Assembly: GCA_016806645.1 (NCBI GenBank)
Contig: JACSYO010001685.1
Span: 1,755,001-1,819,000, forward strand
From: Ophiodon elongatus
Taxonomy: Eukaryota > Chordata > Actinopteri > Perciformes > Hexagrammidae
Length of the DNA stretch: 64,000 bases
Direction of reading: 5' to 3'
Position numbers and translations under genes: made by a program. This document shows, piece after piece, positions 13,101-23,523 of the stretch. Every line of letters starts with the position of its first letter. Position 1 is the stretch's first letter. The notes beneath the pieces are model-generated. The model was not told where the DNA came from and made no database searches. It saw only the letters and a list, made by a program, of their open reading frames with translations.

Positions 13101-16100
13101 GAGAAGGAGAGGAGTGATAACCAGCTCAAGTAAAAACAAATAAAGCTGAAGACTAAATGTCTTTACGCAACTTGACAGTTGAACTACTACAACTCAACAC
13201 CAAGCATCATCAATAAAGCCGTCACCGGCCTCAACAATGGCCTCCACTTACTGTAGCTTCATTGCAGACGGTGCACTTGACCACGTGCTGATGCAGCTTT
13301 CCATCCAGGTTGATGAGCGACTGACAAACGCGGCAGTTGATGACAGGCACACCGCCGGCGTCGGGGCTCGCGATGGCTGTGTAGGGAGGAGGTAGTTCGG
13401 CTTTGAAAAGAGGAGGAGGGCAAAGCACACGACACACGGCCAGCTGTTAACTGCATGCAGCGATAAAAACCAGACATTAAAACACAACACATCACCAGGA
13501 TCCTTAAGATTTTAGACATCACATTAGAAATTAAACCAGAACTAAATTTAATGACAAAATGTCATTGGTTGATGAAGGCCACAAGATGCAGCTGAAAGCT
13601 GTGCAAGAGATCAAGTAAGATTATTTCCTTCTTTTAATAATAAGCATATTAACGGATGATGAAAATAATCTTTAGTTGCAGCCCTAATTGTATGTTAAGC
13701 TACCCACAACAATATACAAGATGAAAACAAACATTGGATTCATGCCAAAACAACTAACAATCACAATTCTTACCAACAGGAATCATTTTCAGGACTAACT
13801 TTACTCAAAAAGGTTAATCAGTCATGTCTCTCTTAGTAACTATTAAAACTAGTGTGTGGTAGGCAGCCTGGAAACACTGCTGCACAAACTGTATGCGAAC
13901 CCATGACAGCCTGTGTTCAACTCTGATTGCTCAACATGTGACTCCTCTCTCTTTGTCAGGAGCCGAGCACCACTCTATGTTTAAGAAAGAAACAAAGGGC
14001 CCTTTTAGATCCCAATGCGATCGCAGACAAAGTTAACGTGTAAGTAATGTGTCACAATTAATTCATCAAGACATGGATAGAAATAAATACTTCATGTCTG
14101 ATAGAATCCAACTGTTTGTGACTTTAAAGAAACAAGAAACAAGAAAGATGTATCACAGAGGTTTTAAGACGTGTTCGCTTGGTGCATCAGTTGGATGGGC
14201 AGCTATTAAAATGTCTCCGCTAACGAGGCTAATAAGCGCCTAAATATTTTGGGTGAAAAAGGAAGAAAAGCCAGGCCACCAATTAGTGTTTTGTAAACAA
14301 GTGTAATCAACACTAAATGGCCAGACTTAAAGAACGTTCTCTTAATATCTCAAAGAACTACTGTGAACTAACCACAGCTGCCAGTCAGATGAACTCTGCA
14401 CCGTTTAATCCCACATCAACCTTGTTATTAGTCAACATTCCATGTGTTTTCAGGGTTTTACTCTTTAATGCATTTAATCCATAGATTGGCACCAGTGACT
14501 ACCTTTACAACTACTGTTGTAGTAGTCGAGCATGCTTTAGGATCTGTGTAGGACCTTCAACATTAAATTAATTTTGTGATTTGTTGTTGTAATTTACTCC
14601 TGAGAAAATATCTGATCATCTCACAGGACCCTAACCCTAACTCAACTTTCTAAATAAAAAAAAAATCTAATCTAATAATTTAATTTAAATTATAAGCAAA
14701 GTCATATGACATTGCTGTGTGTCTGCAGTTACACTAAACTATATTTTCTGACATCTTAAAGACCAGACATTTATTGAAATAACAATTATCAATGATGGGA
14801 ATAATAATTTGATGTGGCCATAAACAAATGTCCATCAACCTCAATACAGAACATCTCTTGTGCTATTATCAAGTCTTTGTTAAAGCTGATCCAAGTCTAC
14901 TGACCAAACACATCGGAGGCATCTAATCTTACAAATTACCAATTTCCTTCACTGAATGAGATAATGGGACGAGTCAAGAGGTAAACGTGCTTGGCTCTGA
15001 GATTCAGAGACACTGGACAGTTGACACCACGGGGACAGATGGGACATCCCGTCTACAATTGGGCAAACGTGACTAGAAATACAACCAAAGTATGCCAAAG
15101 ACTGGACACTCCTACTGTGGACGGGCAGCATGGTGATCCATTTCTACTGAGCCGAGTTAATCCAAAATGTATGAAATAAAATCCTCAACAGTCATCCCTC
15201 CTCTCTGTTATCCACCACCGGGTCTCAATCTCAGGAGAGGCCTGTTTCTACTCACTTCTCTCTCTCTGCGGTGACGTTGTCCTAATGCATGTCTGAAACT
15301 GAATACGGCAGCTATAGGTTTTCACCGGCTCTCCTCGGAGCCAGAGGTCAGACGAGAGGACGCTCTACTACAACCCCCACCAGCACCACCACATTCAGCC
15401 ACCATCACGTCCTGCAGGGCTGGTGCCATCAGGGGTTAGGTGACGTAGGGTTTGTGTTGAAGAGCGGCTGACTGAGAAGCTGCTCGGGGATGTTTTCTTT
15501 TGATTTATTCTGCTTCCTGTTCCTGATGTCACATGAAATAAAAACTCTCTTTTAAAAAAGGTGAAAGGATAAGGCTCTGTATTTTTGTTATTGTCAACAA
15601 AACACATGAAAAGATTAAAAAATTATATTATTATTATTTCGTCTCAGTATTTTCTGTCTCACTTGGCCCATAAGCTCCTGCTAAAGATGTGACTCATTGA
15701 AAACAGTAACAAAGTTACATTTTCTTTTAAAGACTCTTGCTATTTTCCAGCAAGCGTTACACAAATGGGAGTAAATTGATTATTTCTTGGGGACTATTAT
15801 CAGTTGCAGATTAATACACATTTGGAGCTCCAGTGTAGGGGTGAACGATATGGCCTTAATAATGTCATCATACTTATCTAAATATTTTTGCAATTACTCA
15901 AAGGTTTTCCCCCTTTTTAGGCATGATGTAGCTCTGATTAATTACCAAACATACAGTGATGGTGATGATCAACCAATCGTTGTCACTTGAGCTAACTCAG
16001 AACCTGGTGTGTCTCATCTCGTGGTCAATTCAGTTACTAAATGTACGTGCACGGCGTACGTGCACAGCCTTTTATTGCAGTCAATTAATTCTGTCATTCA

Positions 16101-18039
16101 AGCGCAAAAACATCAAGCAGGTGACAACAAACTCAAGCAGAGTGCCGGTCTAATCATTCAGATGCAGCCAAGGTCGTTGGTCGCCGCCCCTCACCGCCAC
16201 CACACTGTGAATACACTGAATCTCTACCTGATAGAGCTGAATAAAACCCGACAACTCTGATCATCAGGTAGAGGAGTCGTAGTTCTTCAGATTGTAAAGA
16301 TATTCAGGGAATCAATACAGCAAAAGACTGCAGTCACTTTCACATAATAACATATTTTATTCAATCCTAATAACAGCTCACACTCAGTTTCCTAGATGGA
16401 GCTGATTATTAGTCAAAGTACCATCTCAGTTTGGGCTTCTTTGACTCTGATTATTTCATTTTGCAAATTGGCTGATAGATGATTCAACAAACCCAGAGAA
16501 ACTGGAATTAACCATAATCCAGACTGCAGAGAGGGAGGGAGGAGAAACTGGGCCATGAAATATTCTGACATTCATTTCGGCTTTTACTAAGTCAGTGCTG
16601 AGACATCGAAACAGGCCGTCAGTTTGCAGGTTATTAGAGTAGAGCATTAAAGTCTTTATGAATAATCCTGTGGTGAAATATGAACTCTGCAAGATTAGAG
16701 TGCGTCAGAACAACAAAATATTCTTTTTTTTTTTTAAACACTTGTGTTGTGCTTGATATTAGCTGTTTGTCCTGAAATTCTCTGCAAAGAGTATTACGCG
16801 GTCAATGAATCCATTCATTTGCAGCAGAACAGCCTTCTTTGACATGTTATGCCGTGTCATAGCAGGCTTTGACATGTTATTACAAAGCCCATAACAAAAA
16901 GGTACAATGAGGGGGAGCTTTAGGGCACAGTGGCTGAAGCTAAATTTGCTTATGTTACGTCAAAACATAATCCGTTGATATGAGAGTCTGATCTGGATGT
17001 TTTTGTACAAAACACTAAGAGGGAACTTTTTTTTAATTTTATATTTAGTAAAGCCTCCAGCCATAATAAATAGCATGTGTCATTGTGTAGGTCTCCAACT
17101 TCAAAATGGGATTTGATCCTCTGCTACATAAATTCAGAATCAGACTACATTGAGTGCAAAGGCCAGTCCTGACAGCAGTAACTGAGTGGACTGTGGATTT
17201 ATGAGCAGTAATTGCCTGGGTCATTCAGCCCTGCATGCATCACGGTGCTGTAACCTACATGCAGCTGTTTGCTAAGCAAAATGTGGACCCTGAGTCAGTT
17301 TCCTGGCTGTTCATGCACATGTCTTGTACTGTATTGAAGATGCGAGAACATATTCAAACTGTCTTTGCAAGAACAAGGCCATATATTTGTTGTTTACAGT
17401 CTATTTTGCATGAAAATGAGCTAACTGACAGCTAAATGCAACACATTATGACATGTTGGCATGCTTTGGGTTCGATCCCATCCACGGAGGACACATCTGG
17501 GCCTATTGTCGATTTGAAGCTGGGACAAAAGGCTGCTCGGCTGCCTTCATCTGCAGTGGGTCATCTCCCCCTCTCCCCCACCCCCGTCAATCAACAACAT
17601 CAGAGCCCACCTCCAACGAGGCCTCACGGTGCCACATCACGACTCACAGGCTGCCTTTTCTTATGGCGAAGACCCAAAACATTACAGGCCCCATCGAGTC
17701 TCGATGTGAGCATGTCTGCAGTAAAAACAAAGCGTGCTGTTATTGTAGGCCCCTCTTCTCTAACCCACTGCTCCAGTTCTCACAGTGCAAGCTCCACCTT
17801 TTTCCTCAGCTGCGGATTGATTGCCCTCGCCTCTTGCATCGCTGCAGTTTTATTTACGCACAAACTCGATACGCCCCAAAATGATTCAGCACGCAGGCGG
17901 CGGGGCTGCGTGTCCATGTCGTGTGTTTACCTCGGGGACTTGAGTCCTGCAGGTACGGCGGAGCGGTGGGGGTCACGTCGTTCTCGGAGTTGGGACCCGA
18001 CAGCAGCGGAGATCGCTCGTCCATGCCGTCGGAGGCCAT
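7116..18039 (-). CDS. pip4p2: PIP4P2 (TMEM55A), phosphatidylinositol-4,5-bisphosphate 4-phosphatase type 2
   Basis: Seven coding exons in transcript order: 18039-17931, 13400-13252, 12868-12762, 12596-12473, 11132-11080, 8953-8863 and 7259-7116. They give 777 nt, or 258 residues, against 257 in human from memory. All phases fit. The product removes the 4-phosphate from PI(4,5)P2 on late endosomal/lysosomal membranes and phagosomes. The N-terminus MASDGMDERSPLLSG is family-typical. A proline-rich PPPYTAIASPD stretch and cysteine pairs (CRVCQSL, CTVCNEA) follow. The CX5R catalytic signature is seen as CKDTSRR. A late CGHCGNTF and CPHC pair follows, then two C-terminal membrane spans (CCAYITIGMICIFIGVGLT and the AFAYLLGLICLIRACYW region). 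The start is the first ATG in a CpG-rich exon. The introns hold hairpin elements and other repeats. Confidence 0.96.
8098..8186. repeat. Dispersed teleost repeat fragment
   Basis: Runs such as AACTAAGATGGTGAACATG and CTAAACATCAGCATGTTA resemble a repeat I remember as common in many fish genomes. It lies in pip4p2 between its last two exons. The class is not known to me. Confidence 0.5.
9000..11079. other. pip4p2 intron between exons 5 and 6
   Basis: Non-coding sequence between verified exons. It contains a cluster of CTAAC/TAGC motifs near 10481-10600 and otherwise nothing recognised. Short open frames at 9292 and 9575 have no family features. Confidence 0.5.
11505..11677. mobile_element. 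Short MITE-like inverted-repeat element in a pip4p2 intron
   Basis: The left arm (about 11505-11541) contains TAATATGTGACTTTC and GACATCTGGCTT. The right arm (about 11640-11677) is its imperfect reverse complement (AAGCCAGATGTC, AAAGTCATATTA). The arms are about 37 bp with small indels and flank about 100 bp of AT-rich, non-coding sequence. Exact ends and target duplication could not be fixed. Confidence 0.5.
13571..13618. repeat. Solo arm related to the 2272-2478 hairpin element
   Basis: GATGAAGGCCACAAGATGCA followed by GCTGAAAGCT and ATCAAGTAAG matches the right arm at 2431-2478 with scattered differences. No opposite arm is seen nearby. It lies in pip4p2 intron 1. Confidence 0.45.
13640..17900. 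other. pip4p2 intron 1, no gene seen
   Basis: This is the 4.5-kb first intron of pip4p2. Several short open frames occur. The longest (17436-18170, plus strand) runs antisense through the GC-rich first exon and has low-complexity Ser/Pro/Arg content, so I do not call it. No conserved exon or RNA gene was recognised. Confidence 0.5.
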
Positions 18040-18295
18040 GTCGTTCGCCGTGGACCGCGGGGACGGGACGGGGGCAGGCTCCTGGCTGCACCGCGTCTTC
18101 ACTCAGCACGGAGGAGCAGCCGGCGGCTGGTTGCTGGTGCCGAGTTGCTCCGGTCCAGCAGCCCCGGTGACGGCAGCCTGGAGGAGGGAGGAGCTCCGCG
18201 GTGATCCCCTATCCCCGCCCCCCTGTCCCCGCCCCCCTCACTCACACGACCCGGGGCATGGGCAGCGCTCGTGTGTGCGTCGAGCGAAATACTGC
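17900..18295. promoter_or_regulatory. CpG-rich promoter and first exon of pip4p2
   Basis: This is a sharply GC- and CpG-rich stretch in otherwise AT-rich surroundings, spanning coding exon 1 and about 250 bp upstream of the ATG at 18039. It includes repeated CCCCGCCCCCCTG-type GC boxes (18210-18240), which suit Sp/KLF factors. It fits a CpG-island promoter; the transcription start is not fixed. Confidence 0.65.
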
Positions 18296-18299
18296 ACAT

Positions 18300-18866
18300 G
18301 GAGGGTGCTGTGATGGAATTTAGTGCAAAGATTATGTCCGGGAATTAAAATGACATGTGAAGCCTGAAAACACATGCACGTGATTATTCAAATTTTAGTG
18401 AATATTGTCATAAATTACTATGTAAAATGTCCTACTGCGACTCCGAATAGTGTTTTATTGATTGATGGAGGGATGGATACAGTGATACATCAATAAAGCA
18501 GCGATTTCCATTGTTTGCCACTAGATGTCACTGTAGGGTTACTTAGTTCTGTGCAGTATTTAGACCATAATATTATAATTTAGACCAACATTTATGTCTT
18601 GTCATTATTACAAGCCCTCATGACAAGTTGTTTTTGTTTGTGGCTTGGTTGTAAAAATGATTCCTACCAAGATTGTTTTATTGTAATGAAGATGGGTATT
18701 ATAGGCTGGCCTTCATGATTACAGGAGAAACAAATGATTTTGTGTTGCAGAAATGCAAAAAAAACTCTTTATTTTGCACCCCTAAGGACATGATCTGGAT
18801 AGTGACATTCATTTTACTTTAAGCTTAAGAAAAACAATTCTGGTTGTACACACGTGTGTTTTCTGT

Positions 18867-18910
<44 letters not shown>

Positions 18911-19990
18911 TGATTTGTTGTGCAGTGTTAATCTGAATCTGAAAGTTGGCACGTTGAACTCATTCTTTCATTTCTAATGCAAGACAATAATTGTCACTGT
19001 GACTATTTTTCTGGCTCTTCCACCTGATTATATTTCACCATTGAGCCAGAAACATGGATTTTTTTCACCTGACTGAAATTGATAAACTTCTACTCCTTTG
19101 TTCTCCAAATGGTTTGAAAATCATGCGCAGGACCTGAAAGTGTGGACAGGACTCCTCCAGGGTGATCTGCATTTTAACTTTCCACTCTTGAAGTTACAAA
19201 ACTTGTGAACAATGGTTTATCCTGAGAATCTCAAGCCATTCTCTGAATGATGGTTTGTGTGTCTCATGTTCATTCCTCTCCTAACATTACAACACTTTGG
19301 ATAGTTTGGGCCAATTTTCGTCCCTCCCATTCCTTGTTGCTTATGTCAGGGTGCAAACCTCAGGCTACATAAATTCATTCTCTGGCCAATCAAAAGAGTC
19401 CCTAAACAAACACAGATGGTGTGGATCAAACTTTGGGACAAAAGCCTGGGATCATTTTAAAACGTTTGTGTTGGTTCTTAAAACAGCAGGATAAAACGAT
19501 GCATCTGAACTGGTGACAAACTGTTTCAGTGCACATGTATGATTACAGGATGTTTAGATGTTTAGATCATTTTTAGTTTAACACTCGAGCCTGCTGGTCC
19601 CGTTTAGGACTTTATAAAACGACTCATAAATTCCAGGAGCATCACACCTCCTACTGCATTCACAGACTCACTGACTTGAAAGCTTCAGACGAACACAAAG
19701 CTGCAAATTAACACTTTGCCAAAAAATAAGTACAATCCAGCATTGAAACTTAATTAAACTTTTTTTTTTTTTTTTTTAATGTCCTGCAACTGACTCTTTC
19801 TCTCTCCAGCATGCCCGTCTGGTGTTTGCACGTGTAAGGCAGTGACAGATTCCCAGACAGCCTACAAAGGTCTTTGACGTTCTTCGGGGCAAATTTCCTT
19901 CAATTACTCCACAGACCCTGACGGAAAATCCTCGGTCCTGTCTGCTGTGACCGGGCCAGTGAATGGTGATTCACATCGCCTGTAACGGGC
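18300..19990. other. Intergenic between divergent genes
   Basis: The spacer between pip4p2 (leftward) and the unrecognised secreted gene (rightward). It holds an AT microsatellite and a poly-T run near 19760. No exon was recognised. Confidence 0.5.
18869..18908. repeat. (AT)n microsatellite
   Basis: An uninterrupted AT tract of about 40 bp. Confidence 0.95.
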
Positions 19991-19999
19991 TGCAGAAAA

Positions 20000-20084
20000 C
20001 GACTCATTTTTTCCGACCACTTCAGGCGACGGAGGAGCGTCGCAGCACTCTCAGACCGCTTCGTCGCTGTGGTTTCTTCACAAG
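20000..20084 (+). other. Probable non-coding first exon of the secreted-protein gene
   Basis: GC-richer sequence ending in a strong donor at 20085 (CACAAG|GTAAGA). The nearest acceptor upstream of the coding ATG is at 20871-20876 (TTTCAG). The 5' end of this exon is not determined. Confidence 0.45.
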
Positions 20085-20887
20085 GTAAGACAGACAGACG
20101 ACTGCACACACAAGACGTGCGTGAAGATGATGCAAGGTATTTGAGGAAAAGGATGGTTTTTAATGAGATGTTGCAGTGATCAGGAGTTTTGGATTAGCTG
20201 CGAGGCTTCCCTGCCTAACTTTCTACTGCTGGCAAACCACGAAGCTAACAAAATGAGAGTAAAGCCTCCGGACATACAGTAATATAAGAAATAAAACATA
20301 ACCTAGCGTTTTGCTTCAGCTTTTTTAGAGATGTATAAACTACTGTACCGAAAAAAACACATGTGTTCTTGGTGGAGAAACATGTGGCAATAGTGTAGCT
20401 GCAATTAACCTTTCTGTACTTTTTATTAAAAGTAACAGGATTTATACTGTAAAATATCATTGTGCCTGTATTGCGTTTTATGCCAATTAAGTCTCACTGT
20501 TATTCTTTATAAATAATAAGTTGAAGTTTACTGGCCCATCAAAATCTCCATCCCTTACCATGCACAATATATATTGTCTAGAGACTGCATGGGATTGTGC
20601 GTATATTTTTGTTTATTAGATTTAGGTTAGATATCATGGCTCATTTTCGCTTCCCAAATGTGAAATTGCAGATAGAGGAGACCTGTTGTGGGAAAAAAAC
20701 AATAGCTTTGTTACAGGAAAAGACCACTGTGGAAAAAATGTGTAGTGAATAAGGTCTGTCATGATGCCAACAAATGGCCTTTCCAACCATTACGTACGTG
20801 TGTACTTATGCGTGTGCGTGTGCGCGCATCAATATGAATACAGCTCCACAGTTCTGATCTAGCCTTCATGTTTCAGCCCGTTTGGAG

Positions 20888-22199
20888 ATGCTCCAGGGGG
20901 CAGTGAGCAGGGCTGTGCTCTGCCTGTCCTGCTCCCTCCTGCTGGGGGTCTGTTTCCCAGCAGAGGGTGCAGGGGCAGCAGGGCCTGAACGACACTCTGG
21001 GGAACCGGACCCTGAGGATTGGGAGTGGGGTTCTGGATCATCTCTTCTGCACCTGCTCCACAGCTTCCCTGCTGACAGCCCATTCATAACAGAGACCCCG
21101 GGAAAACCAGTCAACTGCACCCAGCGCTTCTGGTTACCCCCATCCTCTGCTATCTGCTGGGAAAATGTAGCCGGACCCAAGGAGTTTGCCAGGTCCCGTC
21201 TGCTTGTCCTCCAGAACAGGGCTGCCCTGCAGGCTGTGTCTACCACCAGCGGGGTGGAGGAGGGAGGGGTCTCCTACGAACTTCAGGTCAGAGAGGAGGT
21301 CCAGGGGGTCCACTCAGACCACCTGAGTGCAGTAGAAACTATGCAGACCATGGAGAAGGTGTTTGCATCGCTGGGGGAGACGAGGAAAGAGGGGAAGGAG
21401 CAGGGAATCTTCACAAGGTGAGCAACGGAAGTCCATGGACTATTTGATGAATTTAATAACCTAAGAGATTGTATGAAAATGATTGGGGTTGGAGGGGGCT
21501 AAGTTCCTATAACTCATTAAATAAAAAACCTGTGATGTAGTAACTGAAGAAGTGGGAATAATGTGAACCCCTGATTTCTTATGAAGGAACAGGAACAAAT
21601 ATCAAGCTGGCTTTTTTGTTGTTACATATTAGAACCATACTTTCACATACAGTCACAAAACAAAGCTACTGTACAGAGACAAATACATTAAGTTTCTGGA
21701 AAATTCTGATCCAAGGCCAGCTGTGGGATTATTCCTAAATCATTGTTAGTGAGGCAGGAACTCTGGATCAGTGTTAGTTCATCCAGAGTAAACATAATGC
21801 TGCTTGAATGCCAAAGAAGACAGAGGGGAAACAGCAAAACAGACAAACAGTTTAGTCATTTCACGTGTTTTCCAACAGTCATCTGGCTTGACATCTGGCT
21901 GAGACGAGGCCCTGCCACTAAAACAGCTGCAGACAATTAATGCAATTCAGTTCTTTCTCTCTATTAAATGTGAAAGAACAGACTTTTATTTCATAGAATC
22001 TCATGCAAAGTAATGTGTAAATGTGTGAAAGAAACCGTGGTTTGTCTTCCCTTTCAGCATGAAGGAGCATCTCGCCAACACAAGAGACGCCATAGAAGGA
22101 AGAGAGCACATGGCAAACATCCTGGAGAATCATTTTTCTACTTTAGAGAATACTTTGCTTAACATGCAGCTCCGACTGCACAAACTCATCCCGCAGTGA
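20888..22199 (+). CDS. Unrecognised small secreted protein, helical C-terminus
   Basis: Two coding exons, 20888-21417 and 22058-22199, encode 223 residues; phases fit and the stop is TGA. A non-coding first exon probably ends at 20084 (AAG|GTAAGA) and splices to 20877 (TTTCAG). Residues 1 to about 25 form a hydrophobic signal peptide (AVLCLSCSLLLGVCF). An acidic Glu/Asp/Pro-rich stretch follows, then a conserved-looking core with one N-glycosylation sequon in VNCTQRFWLPP and a second cysteine in AICWENVAGP, probably a disulfide pair. The second half is charged and predicted helical, ending in the heptad-like ENTLLNMQLRLHKL. There is no membrane anchor. I do not recognise the family and assign no function. 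The gene is head to head with pip4p2 and tail to tail with chrac1. Codon phase, splice sites and a polyA signal make it a credible gene. Confidence 0.8.
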
Positions 22200-22352
22200 C
22201 CGATTGTCCTGTTTGTGCTGTATTAATGTATTCATGTGCATTATTGTACAATAATATAGCAAATGCATGCATGCTCAGGATTATGTTCGTAGCAACACTT
22301 TATATGCACCTTATGTCATCAAAGCACCGAAATGTAACCCGTGTAAGAGTTA

Positions 22353-22358
22353 AATAAA
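22353..22358 (+). terminator. PolyA signal of the secreted-protein gene
   Basis: AATAAA lies 154 nt after the stop codon, the expected place for the 3' end. The chrac1 signal on the other strand is 270 bp away. Confidence 0.65.
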
Positions 22359-22625
22359 CCTCACTATCAGGGAGATTTGATGCACATGTCGCTGTTAAAT
22401 CATGTTTTATATTTCCAGTTTGCAGACATGTTCCACATGGAGACTTCATGGTCACACGAACAGCCTCTCGTAAAACCACAAGACATTTGTGAAGCTGGGA
22501 ACAGAATAATTGACTTCTTTAACTCATCATTCAACATGAATAAACTGCATTTTCATACGTGTATCTCCCTCTGGCTGTGGTGTAAAACACATGCAGCGCA
22601 ACATGAATATCAGACAGCATGAACC

Positions 22626-22631
22626 TTTATT
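22626..22631 (-). terminator. Probable chrac1 polyA signal
   Basis: TTTATT on the plus strand is AATAAA for the leftward chrac1 transcript, about 0.9 kb beyond its stop. Confidence 0.45.
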
Positions 22632-22668
22632 TTAATATCAAATCTAAACAAATCATTTGTAAATGCAT

Positions 22669-22671
<3 letters not shown>

Positions 22672-22699
<28 letters not shown>
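22672..22699. repeat. (GAT)n microsatellite
   Basis: About nine GAT units, in the likely chrac1 3' UTR. Confidence 0.93.
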
Positions 22700-23523
22700 T
22701 GGTCAGCTGTTATATACACTTTAAATATTCACATCTATTGGACCGATTGAAAATTTTCATTTGGAAAATGTAGCATGTTCACTTGCTAAGTTGTTAAGAT
22801 GGAATAAAAGAGGTATTTGTACTTTTGATTAGTTTAAACAACTTTCAAGTATTTATGAAAAACTACTTGTAACTAAAACATAACTATCTTTTAAAACTAT
22901 CATGTATAACTTAGAATCAGTAACATCGACATTTCACTTTGAAATCAATGTTTGAAAGCATCTCTAAAATAAAGTGTTCACCCAATCATATTTGAAAGGC
23001 AATCATAACTCAGAACTGAGGAATGTTATTTCTTGGTCTGTTCCATGAAGTTAGCTCATTGAGGGTTGCAAGTTAAAAGAAAACCATTTACTCCTCTTAA
23101 TTGTTGTGCATGCAAAACAAGCACGAATATTATCAGACGTTGTTACCAGAAAACCTTCAGATCCAATCCAGGCCAATCGTAAAACTTCAAAATCTTGAGG
23201 CGTGATTGCATTATGACTCATCTAATGCTGCTTTGTTCAGGCCATTGTTACAAATTTAGATTTCTGGCATCACGTATTTATCTCAGACGTACAACGTACA
23301 GCTTCTATGTGTTCTTGTGTTTGAAGGCGAGTCTTCACTTGATTTCACATGTTCCTATTTGTGGCTTTACTTTCAGTTCAATGTCCACTAGTGTCTTCCG
23401 TTATCCCTACAGCTGAACTCTCGCAATGTATTTGAAAGTTCAGGATGTCTCTTCTGCCAGAGCTCTCAATGAATGTACATTTGATAACATCTGTCCAGAC
23501 GTGAGCTGCAGCCAATGTCCTTT

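Noticed and set aside
14628..14641. CCCTAACCCTAACT resembling telomere repeat
   Set aside because: Only two units; too short to be an interstitial telomere tract.
17464..17478. GGGTTCGATCCC resembling a tRNA B box
   Set aside because: No matching A box at the right distance and no cloverleaf stems could be drawn around it.
17436..18170. Plus-strand open frame of 244 codons overlapping pip4p2 exon 1
   Set aside because: It runs antisense through the CpG-rich first exon and intron of pip4p2, is low-complexity Ser/Pro/Arg, and resembles no family. GC-rich sequence easily lacks stops.
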